Positions 36,053 through 46,568 of a stretch of DNA of 64,000 nucleotides are shown one piece after another (the stretch's first letter is position 1; the number at the start of each line of letters is the position of its first letter). The notes under the pieces were generated by a model. That model did no database searches and was not told the DNA's origin. It was given only the letters and a program-made list of their open reading frames with translations. The DNA lies in NCBI RefSeq assembly GCF_014197055.1, contig NZ_JACIEW010000006.1:124001-188000 (forward strand). The letters run 5' to 3'. A program made the position numbers and the translations under genes. This stretch comes from Devosia subaequoris (lineage in GTDB: Bacteria > Pseudomonadota > Alphaproteobacteria > Rhizobiales > Devosiaceae).

Positions 36053-36066
36053 GATAAAGCTTTATC
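36053..36066. promoter_or_regulatory. perfect 14-bp palindrome of unknown binding factor
   Basis: GATAAAGCTTTATC is self-complementary and lies in the same gap, 43 bases after the stop of the minus-strand HAD gene and about 246 bases upstream of the hydrolase start. No T-tract follows. It looks like a dimeric regulator site, but no partner is evident. Confidence 0.4.
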
Positions 36067-36108
36067 GATTTACGCGAATGGTTAATTTTTGTTCAGCAGT
36101 GTTGCCGC

Positions 36109-36804
36109 TCAGTCGCGCTCGAAGGCGGCCAGATGCACATGCACAAGGCTTTCCATGATGGAAATGCCCAGGGCATGGATGGCCTCATTGGGGCCGACCA
36201 GATCGGGCACCATCACCGTCTGCATGCCCGCGGCATGGGCGGCATGCACCCCCGAATGGCTGTCCTCGAGCGCCAGGCAACGGGTTGGATCGACGCCGAG
36301 CCGTTCGGCGGCAATCAGATAGGGCTCAGGGTGCGGCTTGGGATTGACCACATCGTCGCGCGTCACCACGGTCTCGAACAGGTCGAGCAGACCCGCAGCG
36401 CCCAAGTGATGTTCGGCATGTGGATTGCGCGAGGAGGTTGCGACCGCCGTGGGAATGCCGCGTGCACGCAGTTCGGTGATGAATTCGCGCGCACCCGATT
36501 TTACCGGCACGCCGGCATGGCTGCGCTCGCGCATGATGACGCGGCACTTCTCGTCAAACATGGCATAGGGGAACGCCACCCCATAGGCTTCGATCAATAG
36601 CTGATTGGTGCGTTCATGGCTCGACCCCACCATGGCGCTGTGCACGTCATGGGTCATTTCAAACCCCAGCTCGGTGCAGACATCAAAGACGATGTCACGG
36701 AACACCGCTTCGGTGTCGAGCAGAGTGCCATCCATATCGAAAATGGCGGCTTCGAAGGGCGCCAGGCGGATGACGGCGGGGGTAGCGAGAGATGCAGAGT
36801 TCAT
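36109..36804 (-). CDS. HAD-superfamily phosphatase/phosphoglucomutase-like protein
   Basis: The 231-residue protein has HAD motif I FDMDGTLLDTE, a helical cap with SSHERTNQLLIE, motif II in AVATSSR, the motif III lysine in VNPKPHPEPYL, and motif IV LALEDSHSGVHAA. This is the subfamily of beta-phosphoglucomutase and small sugar-phosphate phosphatases; the substrate cannot be read. The ATG at 36804 fits the family's start. It is divergent from selO, about 105 bases away. Confidence 0.9.
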   Translation of the reverse strand: MNSASLATPAVIRLAPFEAAIFDMDGTLLDTEAVFRDIVFDVCTELGFEMTHDVHSAMVGSSHERTNQLLIEAYGVAFPYAMFDEKCRVIMRERSHAGVPVKSGAREFITELRARGIPTAVATSSRNPHAEHHLGAAGLLDLFETVVTRDDVVNPKPHPEPYLIAAERLGVDPTRCLALEDSHSGVHAAHAAGMQTVMVPDLVGPNEAIHALGISIMESLVHVHLAAFERD

Positions 36805-36908
36805 TTGCGTGTCTATAGGCCGATTTGCGCTAAATCGCCAGACGGGCTGGCGCAGGTCCGGGTTGCACTGACGACGAAACAAACACGCTCTGATAGCGTT
36901 GCCCGGAC

Positions 36909-38318
36909 ATGACCCGATTCATCCCATCCATAGCGCACCAGGCACTGGGCGACGATTTTTTCGATGCCGTCGCGCCGGCCGATTTTCCGCAAACCGTGTT
37001 GCGCCATCGCGACCAGCGCTGGGCCGACCGCATCGGCCTTGGCGATCTGGACGAAGGTGCTTGGCTCAGCCATTTCGGCCGCTTCGATCCGTTGCCCGGC
37101 TCGTTTCCCGAGCCGCTGGCCCTGCGCTATCACGGCCATCAATTCCGCTCCTACAATCCCGAGCTGGGGGACGGCCGCGGATTTCTGTTTGCTCAATGCA
37201 TCGATTCGGTGGACCGCCGCCTGCTCGATCTGGGCACCAAGGGCACGGGCAAGACCCCCTGGTCGCGCGGCGGCGATGGACGGCTGACGCTCAAGGGCGG
37301 GGTGCGCGAAGTGCTGGCCAGCGAAATGCTCGAGGCGCTGGGTGTCTATACCTCCAAGAGTTTCTCCCTGGTCGAGACCGGCGAACAGCTCTGGCGCGGC
37401 GACGAGCCCTCGCCCACCCGCTCTGCGGTGCTGACCCGCCTCAGTCATAGCCATATCCGCATCGGCACCTTCCAGCGCCTGGCTTATCTCGAAGATAATG
37501 CAAACCTGATCCGACTGGTCGATCACTGCATCGCCCATTACTATCCTGACCTGGCTGGCGCCCCGGACAGGGCGGTTGCGTTGCTCGAGGCGGTGGTGGC
37601 CCAGGTGGCCCGGCTCGGCGCACAATGGATCGCCGCCGGGTTCGTGCATGGTGTGCTCAACACTGACAATATCAACATCACCGGCGAAAGTTTTGATTAC
37701 GGCCCCTGGCGCTTCCTGCCGGAATATGATCCGGACTTCACTGCCGCCTATTTCGACGAGACCGGGCTTTACGCATTCGGTCGCCAGCCCGATACGCTGG
37801 CCTGGAACCTGACCCGGCTGGCCGAATGCCTGCTGCCGCTCTCCTCAATCGAAAAACTCGAACCGGCGCTCAATACGGTCTGGCCGATCTTCCGGGAAGA
37901 ATTGCCCCGCCAGATCCTGCGGCGGCTGGGCCTGCAACCGCGCGAGGTGGAGCAGGACGGCGCTTTTGTCACCGCGTTGTTCGGTTTCCTCTCCGAGAGC
38001 AAGGCGCCCTATGAGCAGTTCTTCTTTGATTGGCGCGGCGGAGCCCTCAGCACCATGCGGGCGGCGCAAAGCCCTTCTGCCGATCACTATGCCAGCGCGG
38101 CCTTCCGCCCGGTCGCCGATCTGATGGAGGCCTATGGCCCAGCCGATGACGTCAATCTGGAGCACCCCTACTTTGCCCGCCGCACGCCACGCACCATGCT
38201 GATCGAGGAGGTCGAGGCGATCTGGGCACCCATCGCTGAAAGAGATGACTGGAGCCTGTTTCATGCGGCACTGGACGAAATTGCATTGATGCGAGCCGCC
38301 TATGGGATCGAACCATAG
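36909..38318 (+). CDS. selO: protein adenylyltransferase SelO (YdiU family)
   Basis: The 469-residue protein is a SelO pseudokinase, a family shown to transfer AMP to Ser/Thr/Tyr of proteins and linked to redox stress. It has RYHGHQFRSYNPELGDGRG split around residues 75-93, GTKGTGKTPWSRGGDGRL, LKGGVREVL, and VHGVLNTDNINITGESFDYGP (catalytic and metal-binding segment). The C-terminal selenocysteine or Cys tail seen in some members is absent. It stands alone. After the stop comes a perfect 16-bp palindrome (38353-38368) and a C/G-rich repeat. Confidence 0.93.
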   Translation: MTRFIPSIAHQALGDDFFDAVAPADFPQTVLRHRDQRWADRIGLGDLDEGAWLSHFGRFDPLPGSFPEPLALRYHGHQFRSYNPELGDGRGFLFAQCIDSVDRRLLDLGTKGTGKTPWSRGGDGRLTLKGGVREVLASEMLEALGVYTSKSFSLVETGEQLWRGDEPSPTRSAVLTRLSHSHIRIGTFQRLAYLEDNANLIRLVDHCIAHYYPDLAGAPDRAVALLEAVVAQVARLGAQWIAAGFVHGVLNTDNINITGESFDYGPWRFLPEYDPDFTAAYFDETGLYAFGRQPDTLAWNLTRLAECLLPLSSIEKLEPALNTVWPIFREELPRQILRRLGLQPREVEQDGAFVTALFGFLSESKAPYEQFFFDWRGGALSTMRAAQSPSADHYASAAFRPVADLMEAYGPADDVNLEHPYFARRTPRTMLIEEVEAIWAPIAERDDWSLFHAALDEIALMRAAYGIEP

Positions 38319-38352
38319 GCGGTGATCGCCGGGCCGTCCGCTATGCCGAGAA

Positions 38353-38420
38353 AGCCAGGCGCCTGGCTACCGGCTGCGCTCCCCCCCCTCAAGGGGAGGG
38401 AGGGGATGAGGGTGGGGTGG
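38353..38420. repeat. palindrome and C/G-rich repeat between convergent genes
   Basis: AGCCAGGCGCCTGGCT (38353-38368) is a perfect palindrome. It is followed by a CTCCCCCCCCTCAAGGGGAG element (38379-38398) that resembles a degenerate copy of the repeat family of 20.8-21.6 kb. They fill the gap between the stops of selO and the ScfR-type gene and may act as a two-way transcription end. Confidence 0.5.
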
Positions 38421-38437
38421 CCTTGCTCAAACAGTCC

Positions 38438-39850
38438 TCACCCGATCTCGTAGGGCACTACGCTCCGCCTATCCGGCGGCACCGAGATCCCCGCGGCCAG
38501 GGGTGGCACCGAGCGTTGCGGGCAGTTGCGGCGTTCGCAGATGCGGCAGGAGATGCCGATGGGATCGAAAGGGGCCTTGGTCAGGTCCAGATCGTCGGCA
38601 TAGATCAGTTTCCCGGCATGGGTGATTTCGCAACCCAGCGCGTAGGCATAACGCCGCGTCACCCCGCGATAGCCGCCCAACCGTTTTTCGTGGCTCCAGG
38701 CCAGACAGAGATATTGCTTGCCGTCCGGGGTTTCAGCCAATTGCCGAATGATCTGGCCATGCGCCTCGAAGGCCTGATGCACGTTCCACAACGGGCAGGC
38801 GCCGCCGAAGCGGGCGAATTGCAGGGCGGTGGCCGAATGGCGCTTGGTGATGGTGCCGGCCGCATCGACGCGGGCAAAGAAGAACGGCACGCCACGCTCG
38901 CGCGGCCGTTGCATGGTCGAGAGGCGATGGGCCACCTGTTCCAGGCTCGCCCCGAAAACACGCGCCAGTTCCTCGATATCAAAGCGGTATTGGGCTGCCG
39001 CGTCGAGAAAAGCACGATAGGGCATCTGCAAAGCCCCGGCGAAATAATTGGCCAGCCCCATACGGGCAATGGGCCGGGCCTCGGGAGCCTGGAAGGCCGC
39101 TGCATCCAACAGGCTTTCGAGCAGGGCCGCCTGCTCCAACCCGCACAGCACCGCAGCGATCTGGAAGAACTGGCTGGACGGTTCGAGATGGGCATTGATC
39201 CAGAGCTCGCGGCTATTGCGATCGAACTCGGTCATGCGGTCGCCATGCGTCGGCGCCGCCAACACGACGCGCATATTGTGCCTTTCCGCGCAGTGCTGGA
39301 TCAACCGGCGCAACCGATCAGGACCAATCTCGCCCAATGCGTCGGCCAGATTTTCTGCGGCGCGATCGAGCGGGTCGATATAGTTATCGGCATAATGGAA
39401 GAAGTCGCGCACCTCCTCATAGGCGGTCTGAACATTGGATTGGGGATCGCGCGCCAGAGCCGCGTCCATGCCAGCCAGCGTCTCAGTGGTCTTGCGATAG
39501 GCGCCATAGAGTGCAAGCACGGCGCGGGCTACATCTGGCGCGCTGGTGGCGACAGTCTTGAGTTCCTGCAGATTGGGTACGGCGTCGCCAAACACCGGAT
39601 CGGCCAAAGCTTCGCGCAGATCCACCACCAGACGATCGGAAGCGTCTGAGGTGAGGCTGGAGAGATCGAGGTTGAAGCTTTGGGCCAGAGCCACCATCAC
39701 CGAGGCGGTGAGCGGCCGCTGGTTGGACTCGAGCTGGTTGACATAGGACGCCGAGATGTCGAGCCGCGTGGCCAGTTCGGCCTGGGTCAGGCTATGCTGG
39801 GCGCGCAGGGCCCGCAAACGGGCGCCGGCAAAGACCTTTTTGGGGGCCAA
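38438..39850 (-). CDS. short-chain fatty acyl-CoA regulator (ScfR/RamB family) of the prp operon
   Basis: The 470-residue regulator has an N-terminal Cro-type helix-turn-helix (about 9-63; [22 protein letters not shown]), an IrrE/ImmA-like region in the middle (about 160-290), and the C-terminal ScfR domain with [13 protein letters not shown] near 445. ScfR proteins such as RamB, PccR and MccR sense short acyl-CoAs and control acetate, propionate or methylcitrate genes. It is divergent from prpDCB and very probably regulates that operon. An inverted repeat lies immediately upstream of its start codon. Confidence 0.9.
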   Translation of the reverse strand: MAPKKVFAGARLRALRAQHSLTQAELATRLDISASYVNQLESNQRPLTASVMVALAQSFNLDLSSLTSDASDRLVVDLREALADPVFGDAVPNLQELKTVATSAPDVARAVLALYGAYRKTTETLAGMDAALARDPQSNVQTAYEEVRDFFHYADNYIDPLDRAAENLADALGEIGPDRLRRLIQHCAERHNMRVVLAAPTHGDRMTEFDRNSRELWINAHLEPSSQFFQIAAVLCGLEQAALLESLLDAAAFQAPEARPIARMGLANYFAGALQMPYRAFLDAAAQYRFDIEELARVFGASLEQVAHRLSTMQRPRERGVPFFFARVDAAGTITKRHSATALQFARFGGACPLWNVHQAFEAHGQIIRQLAETPDGKQYLCLAWSHEKRLGGYRGVTRRYAYALGCEITHAGKLIYADDLDLTKAPFDPIGISCRICERRNCPQRSVPPLAAGISVPPDRRSVVPYEIG

Positions 39851-39852
39851 AC

Positions 39853-39876
39853 TTTACAACTCCACAATATTGCAAA
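39853..39876. promoter_or_regulatory. inverted repeat, probable ScfR operator
   Basis: TTTACAA (39853-39859) and TTGCAAA (39870-39876) form an inverted repeat with one mismatch and a 10-base spacer. It lies just upstream of the regulator's start codon and about 100 bases before prpD. TTGCAAA-type half-sites are known for RamB/PccR-type regulators. Confidence 0.5.
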
Positions 39877-39977
39877 TCCCGCTTTGTGTGATTGTAGCAG
39901 GCTTGCCTTTTCCTGTCTTGGGGCTGACCCATTCTGCCTATAAGGTCCGGCGCAAAATTGCCGAACGGAGAGCAGCC

Positions 39978-41477
39978 ATGAAAATCCACGACGTGCGCAC
40001 CTATAAATCCGCTGAGCCCCTGCCGCGCGAAGATCAGCTCGCCTGGAAGCTGGCCGCCGTCGCCACCGATGCGGTGCCGGTCGAGGATGATGTCGTAGAG
40101 ATGATTGGCAACCGCATCATCGACAATGCCGCTGTCGCTGCGGCTTCCATTGCGCGCGGCCCGATCCGCTCAGCCCGCGCGCAAGCGCTGGGTCATAAGT
40201 CAGATCGTGGTGCCCCAATCTTCGGCCTGGGCGATGACACGCTGGTTTCACCTGAATGGGCGGCCTGGGCCAATGGCGTGGCGGTGCGTGAACTGGATTT
40301 CCACGACACGTTCCTCGCCGCCGACTACAGCCATCCGGGCGACAATATTCCGCCGATCCTGGCCATTGCCCAGACCAAGGGGCTGGATGGCGCGGCGCTG
40401 GTGCGGGGGCTTGCCGCCGGCTATGAAATCCAGGTCGATCTGGTCAAGGGCATCTGCCTGCATGAACACAAGATCGATCATATCGCCCATCTCGGCCCCT
40501 CCGCCGCCGGGGGCATCGGTGCCCTGCTGGGCCTCTCCACCGAAATTACCTATCAGGCCATCCAGCAGGCACTGCACACCACGACCACCACACGCCAGTC
40601 GCGCAAGGGCGAGATTTCCACCTGGAAGGCCTATGCCCCGGCTTTCGCCGGCAAGATGGCCATTGAGGCGGTCGATCGCGCCATGCGCGGGGAAGGCGCC
40701 CCCTCCCCAGCTTATGAGGGCGAAGACGGGTTCATTGCTTACCTGCTTTCGGGTCCCAAGGCGCTCTACCAGGTGCCGCTGCCGGAACAGGGTGAGCCCA
40801 AGCGGGCGATTCTCGACACCTATACCAAGGAATATTCGGCCGAATATCAGAGCCAGGCGCTGATCGACCTGGCCCGCCGCATGGGCCCGAAAATCGGCGA
40901 TCTGACCAAGATCAAGTCGATCCTGATCAAGACCAGCCACCACACCCATTATGTGATCGGCACTGGTGCCAATGATCCGCAGAAGATGGATCCCAAGGCC
41001 AGCCGCGAAACGCTCGACCACTCGATCATGTATATCTTCGCGGTGGCGCTCGAAGACGGTGGCTGGCACCATGAAAAGAGCTACGCCCCCGAGCGCGCCC
41101 AGCGCCCGGAAACCGTTGCGCTCTGGCACAAGATCACCACCGAAGAAGACCCGATCTGGACCCAGCGCTACCACGCCAAGGGCAAGGACATGGCCTATGG
41201 CGGCCAGGTGATCGTCACCATGGAAGACGGCTCGGTGATTTCCGACGAGTTGGGCGTGGCTGACGCACACCCCAATGGTGCCCGACCGTTCAAGCGCGCC
41301 AACTATATCGAGAAGTTCCGCACCCTCGCCGAAGGCATTGTCTCAAGGCAAGAGCAGGATCGATTCCTTGAGCTGGTCGAACGCCTGCCGACGCTGAGCG
41401 CTGCCGAGGTTAAGGCGCTCAATTTCGTGGTTTCGCCGGACCAGCTCGGTCCCGAGGCGCCCGCAGGGATTTTCTAA
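39978..41477 (+). CDS. prpD: 2-methylcitrate dehydratase
   Basis: The 499-residue MmgE/PrpD-family enzyme dehydrates 2-methylcitrate in propionyl-CoA breakdown. Seen: [35 protein letters not shown] split across about 92-128, [13 protein letters not shown], and [21 protein letters not shown]. It is a full-length PrpD, not the AcnD/PrpF alternative. I chose the ATG at 39978 (GGAG upstream); the longer frame overlaps the regulator. It heads the prpDCB operon. Confidence 0.96.
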   Translation: MKIHDVRTYKSAEPLPREDQLAWKLAAVATDAVPVEDDVVEMIGNRIIDNAAVAAASIARGPIRSARAQALGHKSDRGAPIFGLGDDTLVSPEWAAWANGVAVRELDFHDTFLAADYSHPGDNIPPILAIAQTKGLDGAALVRGLAAGYEIQVDLVKGICLHEHKIDHIAHLGPSAAGGIGALLGLSTEITYQAIQQALHTTTTTRQSRKGEISTWKAYAPAFAGKMAIEAVDRAMRGEGAPSPAYEGEDGFIAYLLSGPKALYQVPLPEQGEPKRAILDTYTKEYSAEYQSQALIDLARRMGPKIGDLTKIKSILIKTSHHTHYVIGTGANDPQKMDPKASRETLDHSIMYIFAVALEDGGWHHEKSYAPERAQRPETVALWHKITTEEDPIWTQRYHAKGKDMAYGGQVIVTMEDGSVISDELGVADAHPNGARPFKRANYIEKFRTLAEGIVSRQEQDRFLELVERLPTLSAAEVKALNFVVSPDQLGPEAPAGIF

Positions 41478-41488
41478 AGGAGGCAGAG

Positions 41489-42643
41489 ATGACTGAAACA
41501 CCAGGCTTCAAGCCCAAGAAATCCGTTGCTCTATCTGGTGTAACGGCGGGTAATACGGCGCTGTGCACCGTGGGGCGCACCGGCAATGACCTGCACTATC
41601 GCGGTTATGACATTCTCGATCTCGCTGAAACCAGCGAGTTCGAGGAGGTGGCTCATCTGCTGGTGCATGGCACCCTGCCGACGCAGGCACAACTGACCGC
41701 CTACAAGGCGCGGCTGAAAGCCATGCGCGGCCTGCCCCAGGCGGTCCGCGCCGCACTCGAGGCGCTGCCCGCCGCCGCCCATCCGATGGATGTGATGCGC
41801 ACCGGCGCGTCGGTGCTGGGCTGCACCCTGCCCGAGAGCCACGACCACAATGCCCCCGACGCGCGCGCAATTGCCGACAGGCTGATGGCCAGCCTGGGGT
41901 CAATGCTGCTCTACTGGTATCATTTTGCTCACAATGGGCGGCGCATTGAGGTCGAAACCGACGATGGCAGCATTGGCGGTCATTTCCTCACCCTGCTGCA
42001 TGGCCGGACGCCCGATGAGGACTGGGTACGGGCGATGCACACCTCGCTCATTCTCTATGCCGAGCATGAGTTCAACGCCTCGACCTTTGCCGCCCGTGTC
42101 ATCGCCGGCACCGGTTCGGACATGTATTCCTCGATCGCCGGGGCCATCGGCGCCCTGCGCGGCCCCAAGCATGGCGGCGCCAATGAGGTCGCGTTCCAGA
42201 TTCAGGAGCGCTACGCCTCACCCGACGAGGCGGAAGCCGATATCCGCGAGCGGGTGGCGAACAAGGAAGTCATCATCGGCTTCGGTCACCCGGTCTATAC
42301 CGTGTCCGATCCGCGCAATGAGGTGATCAAGCGCGTCGCCAAGAGCCTTGCCGACAAGGCAGGGGCGGGACGCCAATACGCAATTGCCGAGCGGATCGAA
42401 AGCGTCATGATGGACGCCAAGAAGATGTTCCCGAACCTGGATTGGTTCAGTGCCGTCTCCTACAATCTGATGGGCGTGCCCACCGCCATGTTCACCCCGC
42501 TCTTTGTCATAGCCCGCACCTCGGGCTGGTCGGCGCATGTGATCGAGCAGCGCCAGGATGGCAAGATCATCCGCCCATCAGCCAATTATACCGGGCCCGA
42601 AGACCTCGCCTTCGTGCCATTGAAGGATCGCAAGGAGGCTTAA
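41489..42643 (+). CDS. prpC: 2-methylcitrate synthase
   Basis: The 384-residue citrate-synthase-fold enzyme condenses propionyl-CoA with oxaloacetate. Motifs: [22 protein letters not shown] (split near residue 35), [33 protein letters not shown] with a catalytic His, and [14 protein letters not shown]. Length and context between prpD and prpB point to PrpC and not the housekeeping citrate synthase. AAGGAGG stands 9 bases before the ATG. Confidence 0.96.
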   Translation: MTETPGFKPKKSVALSGVTAGNTALCTVGRTGNDLHYRGYDILDLAETSEFEEVAHLLVHGTLPTQAQLTAYKARLKAMRGLPQAVRAALEALPAAAHPMDVMRTGASVLGCTLPESHDHNAPDARAIADRLMASLGSMLLYWYHFAHNGRRIEVETDDGSIGGHFLTLLHGRTPDEDWVRAMHTSLILYAEHEFNASTFAARVIAGTGSDMYSSIAGAIGALRGPKHGGANEVAFQIQERYASPDEAEADIRERVANKEVIIGFGHPVYTVSDPRNEVIKRVAKSLADKAGAGRQYAIAERIESVMMDAKKMFPNLDWFSAVSYNLMGVPTAMFTPLFVIARTSGWSAHVIEQRQDGKIIRPSANYTGPEDLAFVPLKDRKEA

Positions 42644-42648
42644 AGCCC

Positions 42649-43551
42649 ATGCCCTATCTCGTTTCCGCCGACCTGCCCACCAGCAGTGCTGGCAGCCGTT
42701 TTCGCGACCTGCTTGAGCGGCCGCAAATCCTGCAATTGCCCGGCGCGCACAATGGTCATTCTGCCATTCAGGCCAGGAATGCCGGCTTTGAGGGGTTGTA
42801 CCTTTCCGGCGCGGCCATGACCGCTTCGATGGGCCTGCCGGATCTGGGTGTCATCACGGTCGATGAGGTCGCCTTCTTCATCCGCCAGATCGCCCGCGCC
42901 TCCGGGCTTCCCCTGCTCGTCGACGGCGATACCGGTTATGGCGAAGCGCTCAACGTGATGCACATGGTGCGCACGTTCGAGGAAGCCGGCGCAGGCGCCG
43001 TGCATCTTGAAGACCAGTTGCTGCCCAAAAAATGCGGGCATCTCAATGACAAGAAGCTGGCCGATGCCCATGATATGGCTGCCAAGGTTGCCGCCGCCGC
43101 CAAGGCCCGCCGCGACCTGGTCATCATTGCCCGCACGGATGCAGCGGCGAGCGAAGGGATTGATGGCGCCGTGGCCCGCGCCAAGCTTTATATCGAGGCC
43201 GGGGCCGATGCGATCTTCCCCGAAGCCTTGACCAGCGTCGACATGTTCCGCGACTTTGCCAAGGCGATGCCGGGGGTCAAGCTTCTCGCCAATATGACCG
43301 AGTTCGGCCGGACGCCTTACCAGACGGCATCCGAGTTTGAAGCTCTGGGTTATTCCATGGTGATCTGGCCGGTCTCCTCGCTGCGCGTGGCCAACAAGGC
43401 GCAGGAAAAGCTCTATGCCACCATCAAGCGCGACGGTGGCACCAAGGCGATGCTCGAAGACATGCAGACCCGTCAGGAGCTCTATGACGTGATCGGCCTG
43501 CACGATTATGAGGCGCTGGACGCCTCAATCATCAAGACCGTCGTGCCCTGA
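42649..43551 (+). CDS. prpB: 2-methylisocitrate lyase
   Basis: The 300-residue enzyme splits 2-methylisocitrate into pyruvate and succinate, the last step of the cycle. It has the PEP-mutase/isocitrate-lyase fold with metal site LVDGDTGYGEALN (about 90-102) and the catalytic motif KKCGH with C129. The ATG lies 5 bases after the prpC stop, and its ribosome-binding site AAGGAGG is inside the end of prpC. It completes prpDCB. Confidence 0.96.
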   Translation: MPYLVSADLPTSSAGSRFRDLLERPQILQLPGAHNGHSAIQARNAGFEGLYLSGAAMTASMGLPDLGVITVDEVAFFIRQIARASGLPLLVDGDTGYGEALNVMHMVRTFEEAGAGAVHLEDQLLPKKCGHLNDKKLADAHDMAAKVAAAAKARRDLVIIARTDAAASEGIDGAVARAKLYIEAGADAIFPEALTSVDMFRDFAKAMPGVKLLANMTEFGRTPYQTASEFEALGYSMVIWPVSSLRVANKAQEKLYATIKRDGGTKAMLEDMQTRQELYDVIGLHDYEALDASIIKTVVP

Positions 43552-43675
43552 GCCAGAGGCGTTAGCACTTGATTTACCATTCCGGTAACTCGGCGGCGCG
43601 GTAAGCACCTCGTCAAGCATCCCCCGTCTAAGGTCTGCTCGAGACACAGAAGGTGTCGCAGGGACTTAGGCGGGA

Positions 43676-46336
43676 ATGAACGAGGAACGACAAGCGGAGC
43701 ATCGCGGTGATTGGCGTCGCACCATGGCCATTCCGGTCCTGCTCGCGCTCGCTGCCATGCTGGTGGCGGCCGTTCTGGTCGACCGGCAAAACCAGCAGAT
43801 TGCCGAAAGCGATTTGCGCTCCGATGCGCTCAACCAGATTTCGGTGATCCGGGCCAAGCTCGAAGGGCACGTGGCGGGCAATATCCAACTCGTCAAGGGG
43901 CTGGTAGCGGTCATATCAACCGAGCCTGACATGGATCAGGGGCGCTATGCAGCCCTGGTGGACAATATCTTTGAGGAAGGGAGCCAGTTGCGCTCCGTCG
44001 CGGCAGCGCCGAACCTGATCGTCTCCATGACCTATCCGCTGGCCGGCAATGAGGCTGTGCTCGGGCTCAATTACCGGCATGTGCCAGCGCAATGGCCCGC
44101 CGTAAGAAAGGTTCTGGAGACAGCCAAACTCAACATTGCCGGGCCCGTCGATCTGGTGCAGGGCGGCCAGGGTTTTGTCGGACGCTTCCCGGTCTTCACC
44201 GGTTCAGACGACAATCGCCGTTTCTGGGGTTTGGTCTCCGCTGTGGTGGATGTGCAAAGGCTCTATGCCGATAGCGGACTGCTCGACCCCGATCTTGGCC
44301 TCGATATATCAATCACCGGCCACGATGGGACCGGCGGCACCGGCGAGCGCTTTTTCGGGCCGGATTTGAGCGATGCCGACCCGGTCACCGCCACTGTCGT
44401 CTTGCCCTCGGGAAGCTGGCAGATCGCGGCCGTCCCCAAACAGGGCTGGGGCGCCAATCCAGTGTCCACCTGGTCGCTACGCGGCCTGATTCTTGCCGCA
44501 GGGGCCCTGATCCTCTTCCCGATCGTGGTGACCGGACGCATGATCCGCGAGCGCCATGACCATATTCGCGAGATGGGTGTGCGCGAGAGTGAGTTGGCGC
44601 GTCTGACCCGACGGCTCAATCTGGCCCTTGCTGCCTCCAAGGTCGGTGTCTGGGAGTTGGACTTGTCCACCAACAGCGAAACCTGGGACGAGCGCAACAA
44701 CGAAATCTATGGCCTGCCTGCCGACGGCACCCCGCGCAATCATGATCACTGGAAACAGGCAGTGCACCCGGACGATCGCGAGCGCGCCGAAGCCTCCTTC
44801 CGCGCGCAGATCGCCTCGGGCTATTATGAGACCGATTACCGTGTGGTGCTGCCCGACGGCACGCTACGCTATGTACGCTCGGCGGGGGCGCTGCACCGCG
44901 AGCCGGGCCAGCCGGACAAGGTTATCGGCGTCAATTGGGACGTCACCGAGGATGTCAGGCTCAATGACGATCTCCGGCGGGCCAAGCAGCAGGCCGAGAT
45001 CCGCAGCAACGATCTGGAAGCGGCGCGCATCCGCATCGAGCACAATGCGCTGCATGACAGCCTGACCGGCCTGCCGAACCGGCGCTATCTCGACGAAATG
45101 CTCAAGCAGCATGCGGCCGATGGTTTCCACGGCTGCGGGTCGATCGCCCTGTTGCACATCGATTTGGATCGCTTCAAGCAGATCAACGACACGCTTGGTC
45201 ATGCGGCTGGTGACGCCATGCTGATCCATGCCAGCAAGGTATTGCGGAGCAATTGCCGCGAGACCGATTTTGTCGCCCGCATTGGCGGGGATGAGTTTGT
45301 GATTGTTTCGAGCGCCGGGTCGAGCAATGAGCATCTGCATCTGATGGCCGACCGCATTGTACGCGAAATGCGCCGTCCGACACGATATGACGGACATGAG
45401 GTGCGTTTCGGGGTCAGCATCGGGGTTGCGGTATCTCGTTCAACCGACATCAAGGTCGATCAATTACTGGTCAATGCGGACATTGCGCTCTATCGCGCCA
45501 AGGCTTTGGGCCGGAACCGCCACGAGTTCTTTACCGAGGCACTGCAGGCCGAGGTGGTTCACACCAAGCGCGTGGCCGATGAAATCCTCAATGGCCTAGA
45601 AAACGACGCCTTCTTCGCCTTCTATCAGCCGCAGTTCGACGCCCAGACCCTGGAGCTGATCGGCGTGGAAGCCCTGGCCCGCTGGAACCATGGCGACGGT
45701 ACAATCAAGACGCCCGACCACTTCATGGATGTGGCCGAAGAGCTCAATGTCGTCGCGCAGATCGACAAGCTGATCCTGGAAAAGGCGCTGGCCGATCTGG
45801 CCCGCTGGGACGCGAAGGGGTTCAATGTGCCGCGCGTCTCGGTCAATGTTTCGCTGCGGCGCCTGCATGACGAGGGGCTGGTGGAAAGCCTGCGCGCCCT
45901 CCCGCTGCAGCCCGGGCGCGTGGCCTTTGAACTGGTCGAGTCGATCTATCTCGACGAAAGCGACGGGGTGGTCGCCTGGAATATCGATCAGATCAAGGAA
46001 CTGGGCATTGATGTCGAGATTGACGATTTCGGCACCGGCTATGCCTCAATCGTTTCCCTGCAGAAACTGCATCCGCGCCGCCTCAAGATCGACCGGCAAT
46101 TGATCAACCCGATCCTGGATGAACCGGCTCAGCGCCAGCTCGTGGCCTCGATCGTTGATATCGGCAAATCCATGGATATCGAAATCGTCGCCGAGGGCGT
46201 TGAGACCATGGAACACGCCGAGATCCTGCGTGGCCTGGGCTGCGAAGTGCTGCAAGGCTATGCACTGGCCCGGCCGATGAGCCGCGGCGCCCTGGAGAAT
46301 TTCCTGCTAGAGGGGCGCCACAAGCTGGTGGGATGA
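43676..46336 (+). CDS. membrane-bound CHASE-PAS-GGDEF-EAL protein (cyclic di-GMP turnover)
   Basis: The 886-residue protein has a membrane segment at about 16-36, a periplasmic CHASE-like sensor (about 40-270), a second segment (about 272-291), a PAS domain (about 310-430), a GGDEF domain with intact RIGGDEFVIV, and an EAL domain with intact GVEALARW plus DDFGTGYAS and VAEGVET. Both catalytic domains look competent, so it may make or break cyclic di-GMP depending on signal. It is unlinked to neighbours. The ATG follows a weak GGCGGGA. Confidence 0.93.
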   Translation: MNEERQAEHRGDWRRTMAIPVLLALAAMLVAAVLVDRQNQQIAESDLRSDALNQISVIRAKLEGHVAGNIQLVKGLVAVISTEPDMDQGRYAALVDNIFEEGSQLRSVAAAPNLIVSMTYPLAGNEAVLGLNYRHVPAQWPAVRKVLETAKLNIAGPVDLVQGGQGFVGRFPVFTGSDDNRRFWGLVSAVVDVQRLYADSGLLDPDLGLDISITGHDGTGGTGERFFGPDLSDADPVTATVVLPSGSWQIAAVPKQGWGANPVSTWSLRGLILAAGALILFPIVVTGRMIRERHDHIREMGVRESELARLTRRLNLALAASKVGVWELDLSTNSETWDERNNEIYGLPADGTPRNHDHWKQAVHPDDRERAEASFRAQIASGYYETDYRVVLPDGTLRYVRSAGALHREPGQPDKVIGVNWDVTEDVRLNDDLRRAKQQAEIRSNDLEAARIRIEHNALHDSLTGLPNRRYLDEMLKQHAADGFHGCGSIALLHIDLDRFKQINDTLGHAAGDAMLIHASKVLRSNCRETDFVARIGGDEFVIVSSAGSSNEHLHLMADRIVREMRRPTRYDGHEVRFGVSIGVAVSRSTDIKVDQLLVNADIALYRAKALGRNRHEFFTEALQAEVVHTKRVADEILNGLENDAFFAFYQPQFDAQTLELIGVEALARWNHGDGTIKTPDHFMDVAEELNVVAQIDKLILEKALADLARWDAKGFNVPRVSVNVSLRRLHDEGLVESLRALPLQPGRVAFELVESIYLDESDGVVAWNIDQIKELGIDVEIDDFGTGYASIVSLQKLHPRRLKIDRQLINPILDEPAQRQLVASIVDIGKSMDIEIVAEGVETMEHAEILRGLGCEVLQGYALARPMSRGALENFLLEGRHKLVG

Positions 46337-46568
46337 GGCGCCGGCCATTTCCGGCTTCAACCGGGCACGCCTGTCATTCCACCTACCTTCCCTGCATTTG
46401 AGGGAGGAGCTTATGGGTGAGTTCATTGAAATCGCCCGCTGGCAAAGCCATCCGAACCTGGTTCGTATGGCCACTCCAGCACGTCCCGGCTTTTCTTGCC
46501 GCCCCATTGCATCCATGCTGACCGGCCTGACGTATCTCCTTAAGAGCGACAACAAGGAGCCCGAAGCA

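Noticed and set aside
46440-46500. ECF-type promoter in front of the SDR gene
   Set aside because: A CGTAT occurs, but no TGATCC-like box lies 16 bases upstream of it.
46398-46568. N-terminal extension of the SDR gene from ATG 46398 or 46413
   Set aside because: The extra residues do not look like an SDR N-terminus, while the GTG at 46569 has a good ribosome-binding site and the right distance to the Rossmann motif.
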